Notes under the pieces: model-generated
Database searches by the model: none
What the model was told of the DNA's origin: nothing
What the model saw: only the letters and a program-made list of their open reading frames with translations
Assembly: GCA_012511845.1 (NCBI GenBank)
Contig: JAAZFF010000165.1
Span: 1 to 6,797, forward strand
Source of the DNA: Lentisphaerota bacterium
GTDB lineage: Bacteria > Verrucomicrobiota > Kiritimatiellia > RFP12 > UBA3636
DNA length: 6,797 bases
Direction: 5' to 3'
Position numbers and translations under genes: made by a program
Shown: positions 1 through 5,844 of the stretch, in pieces
How positions within the stretch are numbered: position 1 is the stretch's first letter
Layout of the letters: every line of letters starts with the position of its first letter

Positions 1-56
1 GTGTAGCACAGTCACTCTAATTTACCTATTATTTCAAACAGAAAGACTATAATTAA
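1..56 (+). other. Leader upstream of fabG, with possible end of an upstream gene
   Basis: The window opens with GTG TAG, so bases 4-6 could be the stop codon of a gene lying upstream in frame 1; only one codon is visible, so this cannot be tested. The remaining 50 bases are AT-rich. An A-rich purine run GAAAG at 41-45 lies 11 bases before the fabG ATG and is a weak ribosome binding site at best. I found no convincing promoter. In many bacteria fabD or fabH precedes fabG, but nothing here shows which gene, if any, does so. Confidence 0.3.
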
Positions 57-791
57 ATGAAAACAGCAGTAGTAACCGGTTCAGCACGCGGTATAGGATG
101 TGCAATCTGCGAGCAGCTTGCGATCGATGGCGTAGATAATATTGTAGTGTGCGACCTCAATGCAGAATGGTGCAATGAGACAGTAGAGGCGATCAAGGCT
201 CTTGGGAAGAATGCAATCGCAGTAGAAATGAATGTGGCAGATTCCGCCAGTGTGGAAGGCGCTGTTGCAGAAATTATTGAAAAGTTCGGCAAGATAGACA
301 TCTGCGTCAATAATGCAGGCATCACACGCGATGGCTTGCTGATGCGCATGAGTGAAGATGACTGGGATTCCGTACTTGATATCAATCTGAAGGGAGCCTA
401 TCTCGTAACAAAAGCTGTCACAAAACATATGATGCGTGCACGTTCCGGGGCAATCGTAAACATAGCATCAATTGTCGGGATTATGGGTAACGCCGGCCAG
501 TGCAACTACTCCGCGTCAAAGGGGGGTCTCATAGCTTTCACGAAATCCTGCGCGAGAGAATTTGCAGGACGCAACATCCGGGTAAATGCAGTTGCTCCCG
601 GCTTTATACAGTCGAAGATGACCGATGTCCTGTCCGACGAAGTAAAATCGAAAATGATGGCGAACATACCCATGAACCGTCTTGGCCAGCCCTCTGACGT
701 AGCTCAGGCAGTATCATTTCTTGCAGGCGACAATTCCGGCTACATTACAGGCCAGGTACTCAGTGTAAACGGCGGCATGTTGATGCCGTAA
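57..791 (+). CDS. fabG: 3-oxoacyl-[acyl-carrier-protein] reductase FabG
   Basis: Cytoplasmic short-chain dehydrogenase/reductase that reduces 3-oxoacyl-ACP to (3R)-3-hydroxyacyl-ACP, the first reduction of each fatty acid elongation round. The 244-residue length equals that of E. coli FabG. Visible motifs: nucleotide-binding TGSARGIG at 7-14, NNAG at 85-88, and the catalytic set N110, S138, Y151 and K155 (YSASK at 151-155), at the E. coli FabG positions. R129 and R172, which dock ACP in E. coli FabG, are also conserved. The C-terminal stretch YITGQVLSVNGGM is typical. Asp33 at the end of the second beta strand is a residue usually associated with NADH preference, whereas FabG normally uses NADPH, so cofactor choice is uncertain. 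The ATG at 57 places the glycine motif at the expected distance. acpP follows 77 bases downstream on the same strand, which supports a fatty acid role over other SDR functions. Confidence 0.95.
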   Translation: MKTAVVTGSARGIGCAICEQLAIDGVDNIVVCDLNAEWCNETVEAIKALGKNAIAVEMNVADSASVEGAVAEIIEKFGKIDICVNNAGITRDGLLMRMSEDDWDSVLDINLKGAYLVTKAVTKHMMRARSGAIVNIASIVGIMGNAGQCNYSASKGGLIAFTKSCAREFAGRNIRVNAVAPGFIQSKMTDVLSDEVKSKMMANIPMNRLGQPSDVAQAVSFLAGDNSGYITGQVLSVNGGMLMP

Positions 792-812
792 CAAATTTTG
801 ATGAAATAAAAC

Positions 813-827
813 GTCGCAATGTGCGGC
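813..827 (+). other. Small hairpin in the fabG-acpP spacer
   Basis: The 77-base spacer (792-868) contains a compact inverted repeat, GTCGCA-ATG-TGCGGC, with six pairs including one G-U. It is not followed by a T run, so it does not look like an intrinsic terminator. It may slow or process the message between fabG and acpP, or it may be chance. The rest of the spacer is A/C-rich and unstructured, which would leave the acpP ribosome binding site open. Confidence 0.25.
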
Positions 828-854
828 ACAATTCAAACAACAACAAGCAAATCC

Positions 855-860
855 AAGGAA
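855..860 (+). promoter_or_regulatory. Ribosome binding site of acpP
   Basis: AAGGAA lies 8 bases before the ATG at 869 and is the clearest Shine-Dalgarno sequence in the fatty acid cluster. It decides the acpP start. An in-frame GTG at 821 would add 16 residues of low complexity (Asn/Gln-rich) with no family match and no such site before it. Confidence 0.75.
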
Positions 861-868
861 GACACACA

Positions 869-1129
869 ATGACCTTAGAAGATAAAGTAAAACAGATCGT
901 AGTAGAAAGCCTTCACAGTGAAGAATCACAGGTTAAACTCGAATCCTCATTTGTCAATGATCTCGGCGCCGACTCGCTCGACCTCGCAGAACTCATGATG
1001 AATATCGAGGACGCTTTCAAAGATCACATCGACGATAATATTCCTGAATCTGACGCTGAGAAATTCGAAACAGTTGGTTCCGTAGTAGAGTTTCTGCGCA
1101 GCAAAGGCGTACCTGAAGAGGTTAATTAA
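869..1129 (+). CDS. acpP: Acyl carrier protein
   Basis: Small acidic cytoplasmic protein (86 residues) that carries growing acyl chains on a 4'-phosphopantetheine arm during fatty acid synthesis. The attachment site is Ser36 in GADSLDLAEL, at the position of Ser36 in E. coli ACP. Helix I (about 2-15), the loop FVNDLGAD, helix II (36-50) and the AEKFETVGSVVEFL region all match the family. Compared with E. coli AcpP there are four extra residues between Phe50 and the Ile-Pro pair (KDHIDDN where E. coli has DTE), lengthening the loop after recognition helix II, and the C-terminus is a few residues longer. The start at 869 is set by the AAGGAA site and by the family N-terminus. Its position between fabG and fabF marks it as the primary fatty acid ACP rather than a polyketide or other specialised carrier. 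Confidence 0.96.
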   Translation: MTLEDKVKQIVVESLHSEESQVKLESSFVNDLGADSLDLAELMMNIEDAFKDHIDDNIPESDAEKFETVGSVVEFLRSKGVPEEVN

Positions 1130-1268
1130 TATTTTGCCGGTTTCCGGCAGCCGATTTTTCGGCATGGAACGGCATGGGATATTACTCACGCCGTTCGCCA
1201 TTTTCTCCAGGCGGCAGGGAGACCACGCTGCCGCATCATTTTAACAACATTCGAAAAACAGATAATTT
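1130..1268 (+). promoter_or_regulatory. Hairpin-rich acpP-fabF spacer
   Basis: This 139-base spacer contains four consecutive inverted repeats. They are TGCCGG/CCGGCA at 1135-1149 (loop 3), GCCGA/TCGGC at 1150-1163 (loop 4), GAACGGC/GCCGTTC at 1167-1196 (loop 16), and GCGGCAG/CTGCCGC at 1211-1234 (loop 10). The last is followed by ATCATTTT, which is only a weak T tract. The 8-mer CGGCATGG is also repeated at 1160-1167 and 1170-1177, ten bases apart. No strong Shine-Dalgarno sequence precedes fabF. The likely role is partial termination or RNA stabilisation that keeps acpP message above fabF message; this is inference from structure only. A promoter for fabF within the spacer is possible but none is clear. 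Confidence 0.5.
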
Positions 1269-2504
1269 ATGTACCGTACAGTAATAACAGGTATTGGTGT
1301 TGTATCTCCCCTAGGCTCTGATCTTGATACTTTTTGGTCCAATTTGATAACAGGAGTCAACGGCATAGGTCAGATTTCCCGTTTTGATACAACTAATTTT
1401 CCCGTAACCATTGCTGCCGAAGTGCAGGGGTTCAACGTGGATGAATTTATTGACCGTAAAGAACAGCGCAGAACTGATGCTTTTTCCCACTATGCTATTG
1501 CTGCTGCAAGGATGGCGATAGCCGACTCCGGTTTTGACACATCTGCCGGCGATCCGTTCCGCCACGGCTGCATTATTTCTTCCGGTATAGGTGGTATTGT
1601 TACTACAGAGAATGAAATTCTAAAGCTCCAGGAACGAGGTCCTTCCCGTGTTTCTCCATTCTGCATACCGCAGATACTCGTCAACATGCCTTCCGGTCTG
1701 GTTGCTATCGAACACAATCTGAAAGGTGCTAATTTTGCTGTTGTTTCGGCATGTGCCTCCGGTCTTCACAGCATAGGGGATGCAATGCACATAATCAAGC
1801 GGGGAGAGGCGGACATGATGCTTGCCGGTGGCTGCGAGGCGTCAATTGGACCAATCGGTGTAGCCGGTTTTGCTGCCCTGCATGCACTGTCTCGCCGCAA
1901 TGACGATCCCGCTGCTGCTTCACGTCCGTTTGACAAAGATCGCGATGGCTTTGTTATCGGAGAAGGCGGTACTGTGCTTGTACTCGAAGAGTACGAACAC
2001 GCAAAAAAACGCAGCGCAAAAATATATGCTGAAATCGTTTCTATCGGGCAGACATGCGATGCCTTCCATATGACGGCACCTTCGGATGACGGCAGCGGCT
2101 TCGCACGTGCTATAAAGCATGCCCTTGATGCAGCAGAGGTTAATGCGTCAGAAGTAGACTACATAAATGCACACGGTACATCCACGCCAATGAATGATCG
2201 CACGGAAACCAAGGCGATAAAAGTCGGGCTTGGAGAAGACAATGCACGTAAAACAATGATTTCGTCTACGAAGTCCATGCTCGGGCATATGCTCGGTGCG
2301 GCCGGAGCCATAGAATCAGCAGTGTGCGCCCTTGCTGTTAAAAATGGAGTAATCCCTCCAACAATCAATTACACCACTCCCGATCCTGATTGCGATCTGG
2401 ACTATGTGCCGAATACCGCACGAGAGGCAGAAGTTAACGTGTGCTTGAACAACTCCCTCGGGTTTGGCGGGCATAATGCCTGCGCCCTTTTCAAAAAGGT
2501 TTAG
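1269..2504 (+). CDS. fabF: 3-oxoacyl-[acyl-carrier-protein] synthase II (KAS II)
   Basis: Thiolase-fold condensing enzyme that elongates acyl-ACP by two carbons using malonyl-ACP, releasing carbon dioxide. The 411-residue length is close to E. coli FabF (413). The catalytic Cys162 lies in SACASGLHS, the two active-site histidines are His302 (NAHGTSTP) and His340 (KSMLGHMLGAAGA), and Lys335 is the conserved lysine before the second His. This Cys-His-His set marks a KAS I/II enzyme and excludes FabH (Cys-His-Asn). The RKEQRRTDAF, RPFDKDRDGFVIGEG and C-terminal NSLGFGGHN motifs are family hallmarks; the last has His where E. coli FabF has Thr. The closest resemblance is FabF rather than FabB. 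The ATG at 1269 gives the standard N-terminus but lacks a good ribosome binding site. The stop lies two bases from that of the convergent regulator. Confidence 0.96.
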   Translation: MYRTVITGIGVVSPLGSDLDTFWSNLITGVNGIGQISRFDTTNFPVTIAAEVQGFNVDEFIDRKEQRRTDAFSHYAIAAARMAIADSGFDTSAGDPFRHGCIISSGIGGIVTTENEILKLQERGPSRVSPFCIPQILVNMPSGLVAIEHNLKGANFAVVSACASGLHSIGDAMHIIKRGEADMMLAGGCEASIGPIGVAGFAALHALSRRNDDPAAASRPFDKDRDGFVIGEGGTVLVLEEYEHAKKRSAKIYAEIVSIGQTCDAFHMTAPSDDGSGFARAIKHALDAAEVNASEVDYINAHGTSTPMNDRTETKAIKVGLGEDNARKTMISSTKSMLGHMLGAAGAIESAVCALAVKNGVIPPTINYTTPDPDCDLDYVPNTAREAEVNVCLNNSLGFGGHNACALFKKV

Positions 2505-2506
2505 CA

Positions 2507-3628
2507 TCAGCGGTTAGATGCCCTGTACCGGGCAGGAGTAATGCCCTCCAATTTCTTGAAAGCATTCCAGAAATTGGAGGGTTCTGCATATCCGGACATT
2601 CTGGCAATATCTCCCAAAGATATATTTGTTTCCGACAAGAGACGGCAGACCTCTCTGTGGCGCCGTTGCCTCCACTCCTGTGCGGGAGCACGACCGAGAA
2701 CATTTTTAAATCGTGCCTCCAGATTGCGTTTTGAAACGCCACATATATGTGCCAGCTCTTCAATGCCGGACATTGAGAACAAATGTGTCATCATGTATGA
2801 TATCGCATTATTAACTACCTCGTCGCGATAGCGTGCTATAGCTGTACTCTCACGCGTGATTATTCTCGTTGGCGGCAGTTTCCATGAAATAGGCACAGTT
2901 TTCGGCTCATTGAACATTTCAATAATCAGAGAAGCGGCAGTGCGACCGATTTCTCGTTCGGGAAGAACTATTGAGCTGAGCATTTGAGGGGCAAGAACTG
3001 AATTCAACAAAGAATCCCCTACCCCAAGTACTCCTGCTGATTCAGGTATTTCACGACCTATATTTATAAACGCATTGGCAACCCTGCGTGCAAGATAGTC
3101 AGACGTACAGAAACAGGCAACGGGGACAGGCAGCATCGCCAGCCATTCCCCCAGCCGTATAGAATCCGATGATATTATATCGTCCGGTATCTCAAATGCT
3201 GTATTACCCGATTCGGAAGCGACTTTAATAAAGCTTTTACACATTTCAAGTGAAGAAAACACCGTCCGTTCAAAAATTACCGCTGTTGAAATCCAGCCGT
3301 TGTCTATAAAATATCGTGCTGCCAAAGATCCTGCTGCATCATAATCTACAGCAACAGTTGGAACAGAACTGATTTCCGACATTGAACCGATATTTACAAG
3401 CGGTACGCTTCTGTCAACAAAATGCTCCAGCCACCTGTCTCCCGGAAATGCACCGATAATGCCGTCGACCCCTCCTACTGCAAGCAAACTTTCCAACATG
3501 CTTATCTGATCATGATTCACGGCAATGGAGTGAATATTTGGCTTGCTCGACAATTCCTCCCGTATACCTTCAAGTACGAGCAATGACTTATTTAAGTCCG
3601 AATCAAGTAAAACAGCTATTGTTTTCAT
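2507..3628 (-). CDS. XylR-type transcriptional regulator (LacI-like sensor plus AraC DNA-binding domain)
   Basis: Cytoplasmic transcription factor of 373 residues. Residues 1 to about 262 form a periplasmic-binding-protein-like ligand domain as in LacI/GalR proteins: MKTIAVLLDSD strand, VPTVAVDYDAAGSLAARYFIDNG at 89-111, LGVGDS at 201-206, LPEREIGRTAASLIIEMF at 222-239. There is no N-terminal LacI helix-turn-helix. Residues about 270-370 are an AraC-family domain with two helix-turn-helix units (about 288-308 and 336-360) ending in GYAEPSNFWNAFKKLEGITPARYR. This order matches E. coli XylR (392 residues), so the ligand is probably a sugar, but which one cannot be read from sequence. It is divergent from gmd, which makes self-regulation and control of the gmd-fcl genes possible. 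The start, ATG complementary to 3626-3628, begins directly at the first beta strand but has no clear ribosome binding site. Its last codons carry a strong palindrome, listed separately. Confidence 0.88.
   Translation of the reverse strand: MKTIAVLLDSDLNKSLLVLEGIREELSSKPNIHSIAVNHDQISMLESLLAVGGVDGIIGAFPGDRWLEHFVDRSVPLVNIGSMSEISSVPTVAVDYDAAGSLAARYFIDNGWISTAVIFERTVFSSLEMCKSFIKVASESGNTAFEIPDDIISSDSIRLGEWLAMLPVPVACFCTSDYLARRVANAFINIGREIPESAGVLGVGDSLLNSVLAPQMLSSIVLPEREIGRTAASLIIEMFNEPKTVPISWKLPPTRIITRESTAIARYRDEVVNNAISYMMTHLFSMSGIEELAHICGVSKRNLEARFKNVLGRAPAQEWRQRRHREVCRLLSETNISLGDIARMSGYAEPSNFWNAFKKLEGITPARYRASNR
2544..2581. repeat. 38-base interrupted palindrome inside the regulator gene
   Basis: The arms CCCTCCAATTTCT (2544-2556) and AGAAATTGGAGGG (2569-2581) are perfect 13-bp inverted copies. 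After one mismatch the pairing continues for three more bases (GAA/TTC), leaving a 4-base loop, so the RNA of either strand could fold into a stable hairpin. It encodes part of the second AraC helix-turn-helix on the minus strand. It lies 40 bases beyond the fabF stop codon, and fabF and the regulator have only two bases between their stops, so it could terminate or protect the fabF transcript. No T run follows on either strand, so it is not a standard intrinsic terminator. Confidence 0.75.
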
Positions 3629-3729
3629 AACTTTTGCGTAAAATCATAATATAAAATTACGCTTTTAGTCAATGCTTCTTTACAGTATATCCGCTACTAT
3701 GTTGCACACTAAAGAAAGAAAGATTAATT
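3629..3729. promoter_or_regulatory. Divergent promoter region between the regulator and gmd
   Basis: This is the 101-base AT-rich spacer between divergent start codons. For the regulator (minus strand) a candidate promoter has a -35 TTGACT (complement of 3667-3672) and a -10 TATTAT (complement of 3646-3651) with a short 15-base gap. A split inverted repeat, GCGTAA at 3636-3641 and TTACGC at 3657-3662, brackets that -10 box and is a candidate operator, perhaps for the regulator itself. For gmd (plus strand) the elements are poorer: TACTAT at 3695-3700 could be a -10 without a good -35. Before gmd lies only an A-rich purine run (GAAAGAAAG, 3714-3722) as a weak ribosome binding site. All of this is inference from matches to consensus. 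Confidence 0.4.
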
Positions 3730-4743
3730 ATGAAAAAAGCATTCATAACAGGAATTACCGGACAGGATGGCTCTTATCTTGCAGAGTTATTGCTCGATAA
3801 AGGGTATGAGATCCATGGACTCATACGCAGATCGTCCACGTTTAATACAGAGCGTATAGATCACCTGTATCAGGACCCGCACATCATGGGAGTGCGCATG
3901 TTTTTACACTACGGCGACTTGTCAGATTCCGCACGTCTTACAAAGCTCCTCTATGAACTGAGACCCGACGAAGTATACAATCTGGGTGCGCAGAGCCATG
4001 TAAGAGTCTCTTTTGACATGCCTGAATATACTGCTGATATTGCAGGGCTTGGCACAACTCGAGTGCTTGATGCCGTGCGTGAAGCCGGTATAGCGCATGG
4101 TGCAAGATTTTACCAGGCATCATCATCAGAGCTTTTCGGGCAAGTGCAGGATGTGCCACAAAATGAAAACACACGCTTTCCTCCGCGCTCTCCTTATGCC
4201 AGCTCCAAAATATACGCTTACTGGATTACAAGGAACTACCGGGAGGCATACGGACTGCATGCATCAAACGGTATCTTGTTCAACCATGAATCACCGCGCA
4301 GGGGCCCCACATTCGTAACACGAAAAATCACAATGGCTGCTGCCCGTATAAAGCTGGGTCTGCAGAGCGAACTTTTTCTAGGAAATCTCGATGCAAGGCG
4401 CGATTGGGGATATGCGGGAGATTACGTCGAAGCCATGTGGCGTGTACTCCAGCAGGATCAACCCGACGACTACGTAATTGCAACGGGAGAAGCACACTCT
4501 GTCCGGGAGTTTTGCGAAGAAGCATTCGGGCTGCTGGATCTTGATTGGCAGGAATTTGTACGATATGATCCGCGCTATGACAGACCTACGGAGGTAGATT
4601 TGCTGATAGGTGATTCATCGAAAGCCAAAAGAGTTTTAGGCTGGGAGCCCAAGGTAACCTTTAAGGAACTTGTACGGATGATGGTCGACTCCGATCTGGC
4701 AGCAGCACGGCAGGAGCGGGCTTTGATGGAACAAAGACAATAA
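3730..4743 (+). CDS. gmd: GDP-mannose 4,6-dehydratase
   Basis: Cytoplasmic extended SDR enzyme that uses NADP(H) to convert GDP-D-mannose to GDP-4-keto-6-deoxy-D-mannose, the precursor of GDP-L-fucose and other GDP-deoxyhexoses. The 337 residues begin with the Rossmann motif GITGQDGSYL (glycines 8, 11, 14). The active site is seen as YQASSSELFG (S132, S133, E134) and YASSK (Y156, K160); S132 stands where E. coli Gmd has Thr, a common and conservative exchange. LIRRSSTFNTERIDHLY at 31-47, NHESPRRG at 185-192, DARRDWGYAGDYVEAMW at 221-237 and RPTEVDLLIGD at 285-295 are strong family signatures. The C-terminus ends in a short charged tail. fcl follows after 52 bases, so the pair forms a complete GDP-fucose route. 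The start is fixed by the Rossmann strand and follows the divergent regulator's promoter region. Confidence 0.96.
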   Translation: MKKAFITGITGQDGSYLAELLLDKGYEIHGLIRRSSTFNTERIDHLYQDPHIMGVRMFLHYGDLSDSARLTKLLYELRPDEVYNLGAQSHVRVSFDMPEYTADIAGLGTTRVLDAVREAGIAHGARFYQASSSELFGQVQDVPQNENTRFPPRSPYASSKIYAYWITRNYREAYGLHASNGILFNHESPRRGPTFVTRKITMAAARIKLGLQSELFLGNLDARRDWGYAGDYVEAMWRVLQQDQPDDYVIATGEAHSVREFCEEAFGLLDLDWQEFVRYDPRYDRPTEVDLLIGDSSKAKRVLGWEPKVTFKELVRMMVDSDLAAARQERALMEQRQ

Positions 4744-4782
4744 AAGATATTTATAAAGCAAGATTGGGAAAATAGATTAAAC

Positions 4783-4786
4783 AGGA
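4783..4786 (+). promoter_or_regulatory. Ribosome binding site of fcl
   Basis: AGGA, within ACAGGAAA, lies 9 bases before the fcl ATG at 4796, a normal distance. The 52-base gmd-fcl spacer is AT-rich and shows no hairpin terminator, which supports co-transcription of the two genes. Confidence 0.6.
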
Positions 4787-4795
4787 AATTCTATA

Positions 4796-5755
4796 ATGAA
4801 ATTCAAACAGGAAGTATTTGAAAAAACTCTGGTTCTCGGGTATAAGGGCATGGTCGGCTCCGCTATTGTTCGCCGCATGGAAGACCAGGGTCTGCCAGCC
4901 CCGGTAAAAGCAAGCAGAAAAGAAGTTGACTGCCTTAACCAGGCAGATGTGAGGGATTATATAGAAAACACCAAACCCTCATCCATAATAGTTGCAGCTG
5001 CCAAAGTTGGCGGAATCGAAGCCAACCGCAGCCAAATGGCAGAGTTTATGTATGAGAATATCATTATTGCCGCAAATGTTATAGAGGCTGCATTTCGTTC
5101 AAATATAAAACACCTGATGTTTCTCGGTAGCTCATGCATTTATCCCCGTATGGCAGCACAACCGATTGCAGAGGACGCGCTCCTGACAGGACCCCTTGAG
5201 GAATCAAACGAAGGTTATGCAATAGCGAAAATTTCCGGACTGAAAATGTGCCAGTACTACCGCCGCCAGTACGGTGTATGCTATCACTCCGTAATGCCGA
5301 CAAACCTATACGGTAAAGGCGATAATTATCACCCCAAGAACTCACATGTACTCCCTGCTTTGATACGACGCTTCGAGGAAGCGCGTGCCAGCGGTGCGAA
5401 AGAGGTTACTCTGTGGGGAACAGGCTCAGCTCTGCGCGAATTTTTATATGCTGATGACCTTGCCGATGCCGTTTTATTTATGATGGGCATCGAGAATGCG
5501 CCCGATTGGGTTAATGTAGGCTCAGGAGAAGAGGTATCCATAAAGCAACTGGCAGAAAATGTGCGCAATGCCGTAGGCATAGATTGCGAAATAAAGTGGG
5601 ACCACACAAAGCCTGACGGTACCCCGCGCAAACTGCTCGATTGCTCCCTGCTCCGCAATCTCGGATGGACCCCAAAGGTGAACCTGAACGAAGGCATAAA
5701 ACGCACTATCGAAGATTTCAGGAGCGAGGGTGCCGAAGGCATACGGCGCGACTAA
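4796..5755 (+). CDS. fcl: GDP-L-fucose synthase (GDP-4-keto-6-deoxymannose 3,5-epimerase-4-reductase)
   Basis: Cytoplasmic bifunctional epimerase/reductase (also called wcaG) that turns the Gmd product into GDP-L-fucose with NADPH. It has 319 residues, the usual family length. The Rossmann motif VLGYKGMVGSAI spans 13-24 and AAAKVGGI 67-74. Active-site residues correspond to the E. coli enzyme with a constant shift of five: S112 (GSSCIYP), C114, Y141 and K145 (YAIAK), and H184 in NSHVLPALIRRF. Cys114 and His184 are the acid/base pair for epimerisation, so both activities should be intact. WGTGSALREFLYADDLADA at 207-225 and the C-terminal DGTPRKLLD and LGWTPK motifs are diagnostic. Paired with gmd it gives GDP-fucose for surface polysaccharide, lipopolysaccharide or glycoprotein fucosylation; no fucosyltransferase is visible in the window. 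Confidence 0.96.
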   Translation: MKFKQEVFEKTLVLGYKGMVGSAIVRRMEDQGLPAPVKASRKEVDCLNQADVRDYIENTKPSSIIVAAAKVGGIEANRSQMAEFMYENIIIAANVIEAAFRSNIKHLMFLGSSCIYPRMAAQPIAEDALLTGPLEESNEGYAIAKISGLKMCQYYRRQYGVCYHSVMPTNLYGKGDNYHPKNSHVLPALIRRFEEARASGAKEVTLWGTGSALREFLYADDLADAVLFMMGIENAPDWVNVGSGEEVSIKQLAENVRNAVGIDCEIKWDHTKPDGTPRKLLDCSLLRNLGWTPKVNLNEGIKRTIEDFRSEGAEGIRRD

Positions 5756-5844
5756 GCAGCTGACCCCGGTTTTCCTCGCCACTGTTACAGGAAAATTATA
5801 AAACACCTCAACTTAAATAGTCAAAACACAAAAAGGCTATCAAA
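5756..5844 (+). other. Spacer between fcl and the protease gene
   Basis: The 89 bases contain one inverted repeat, TTTTCCT (5770-5776) and AGGAAAA (5789-5795), separated by 12 bases. It is AT-rich, has only seven pairs and lacks a T run, so it is a poor terminator. AAAGG at 5832-5836, 8 bases before the ATG at 5845, is a plausible ribosome binding site for the protease. I see no clear promoter, and it is open whether the protease belongs to the gmd-fcl transcript. Confidence 0.35.

Noticed and set aside
53..385. Minus-strand reading frame of 110 codons inside fabG
   Set aside because: It is antisense to fabG, Ser/Thr-rich, and has no recognisable motif.
821..868. GTG start giving a 102-residue acyl carrier protein
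   Set aside because: The extra 16 residues are low-complexity, do not match ACP families, and the AAGGAA site points to the ATG at 869.
2486..2499. CCTTT/AAAGG inverted repeat at the fabF 3' end
   Set aside because: A five-pair, AT-rich stem within coding sequence, expected by chance.
2541..2831. Plus-strand reading frame of 96 codons whose start resembles the AraC helix-turn-helix motif of the regulator
   Set aside because: The resemblance is produced by the palindrome at 2544-2581. After residue 14 the frame has no family-like features, no ribosome binding site was evident, and it is antisense to a clear gene.
5329..5742. Minus-strand reading frame of 137 codons inside fcl
   Set aside because: It lies fully antisense to a well-supported enzyme gene and its composition (Ser/Arg-rich) is that of a shadow frame with no recognisable domain.
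5770..5795. Inverted repeat TTTTCCT/AGGAAAA after fcl as a terminator
   Set aside because: Only seven AT-rich pairs around a 12-base loop, with no T run on the plus strand; too weak to call a terminator.
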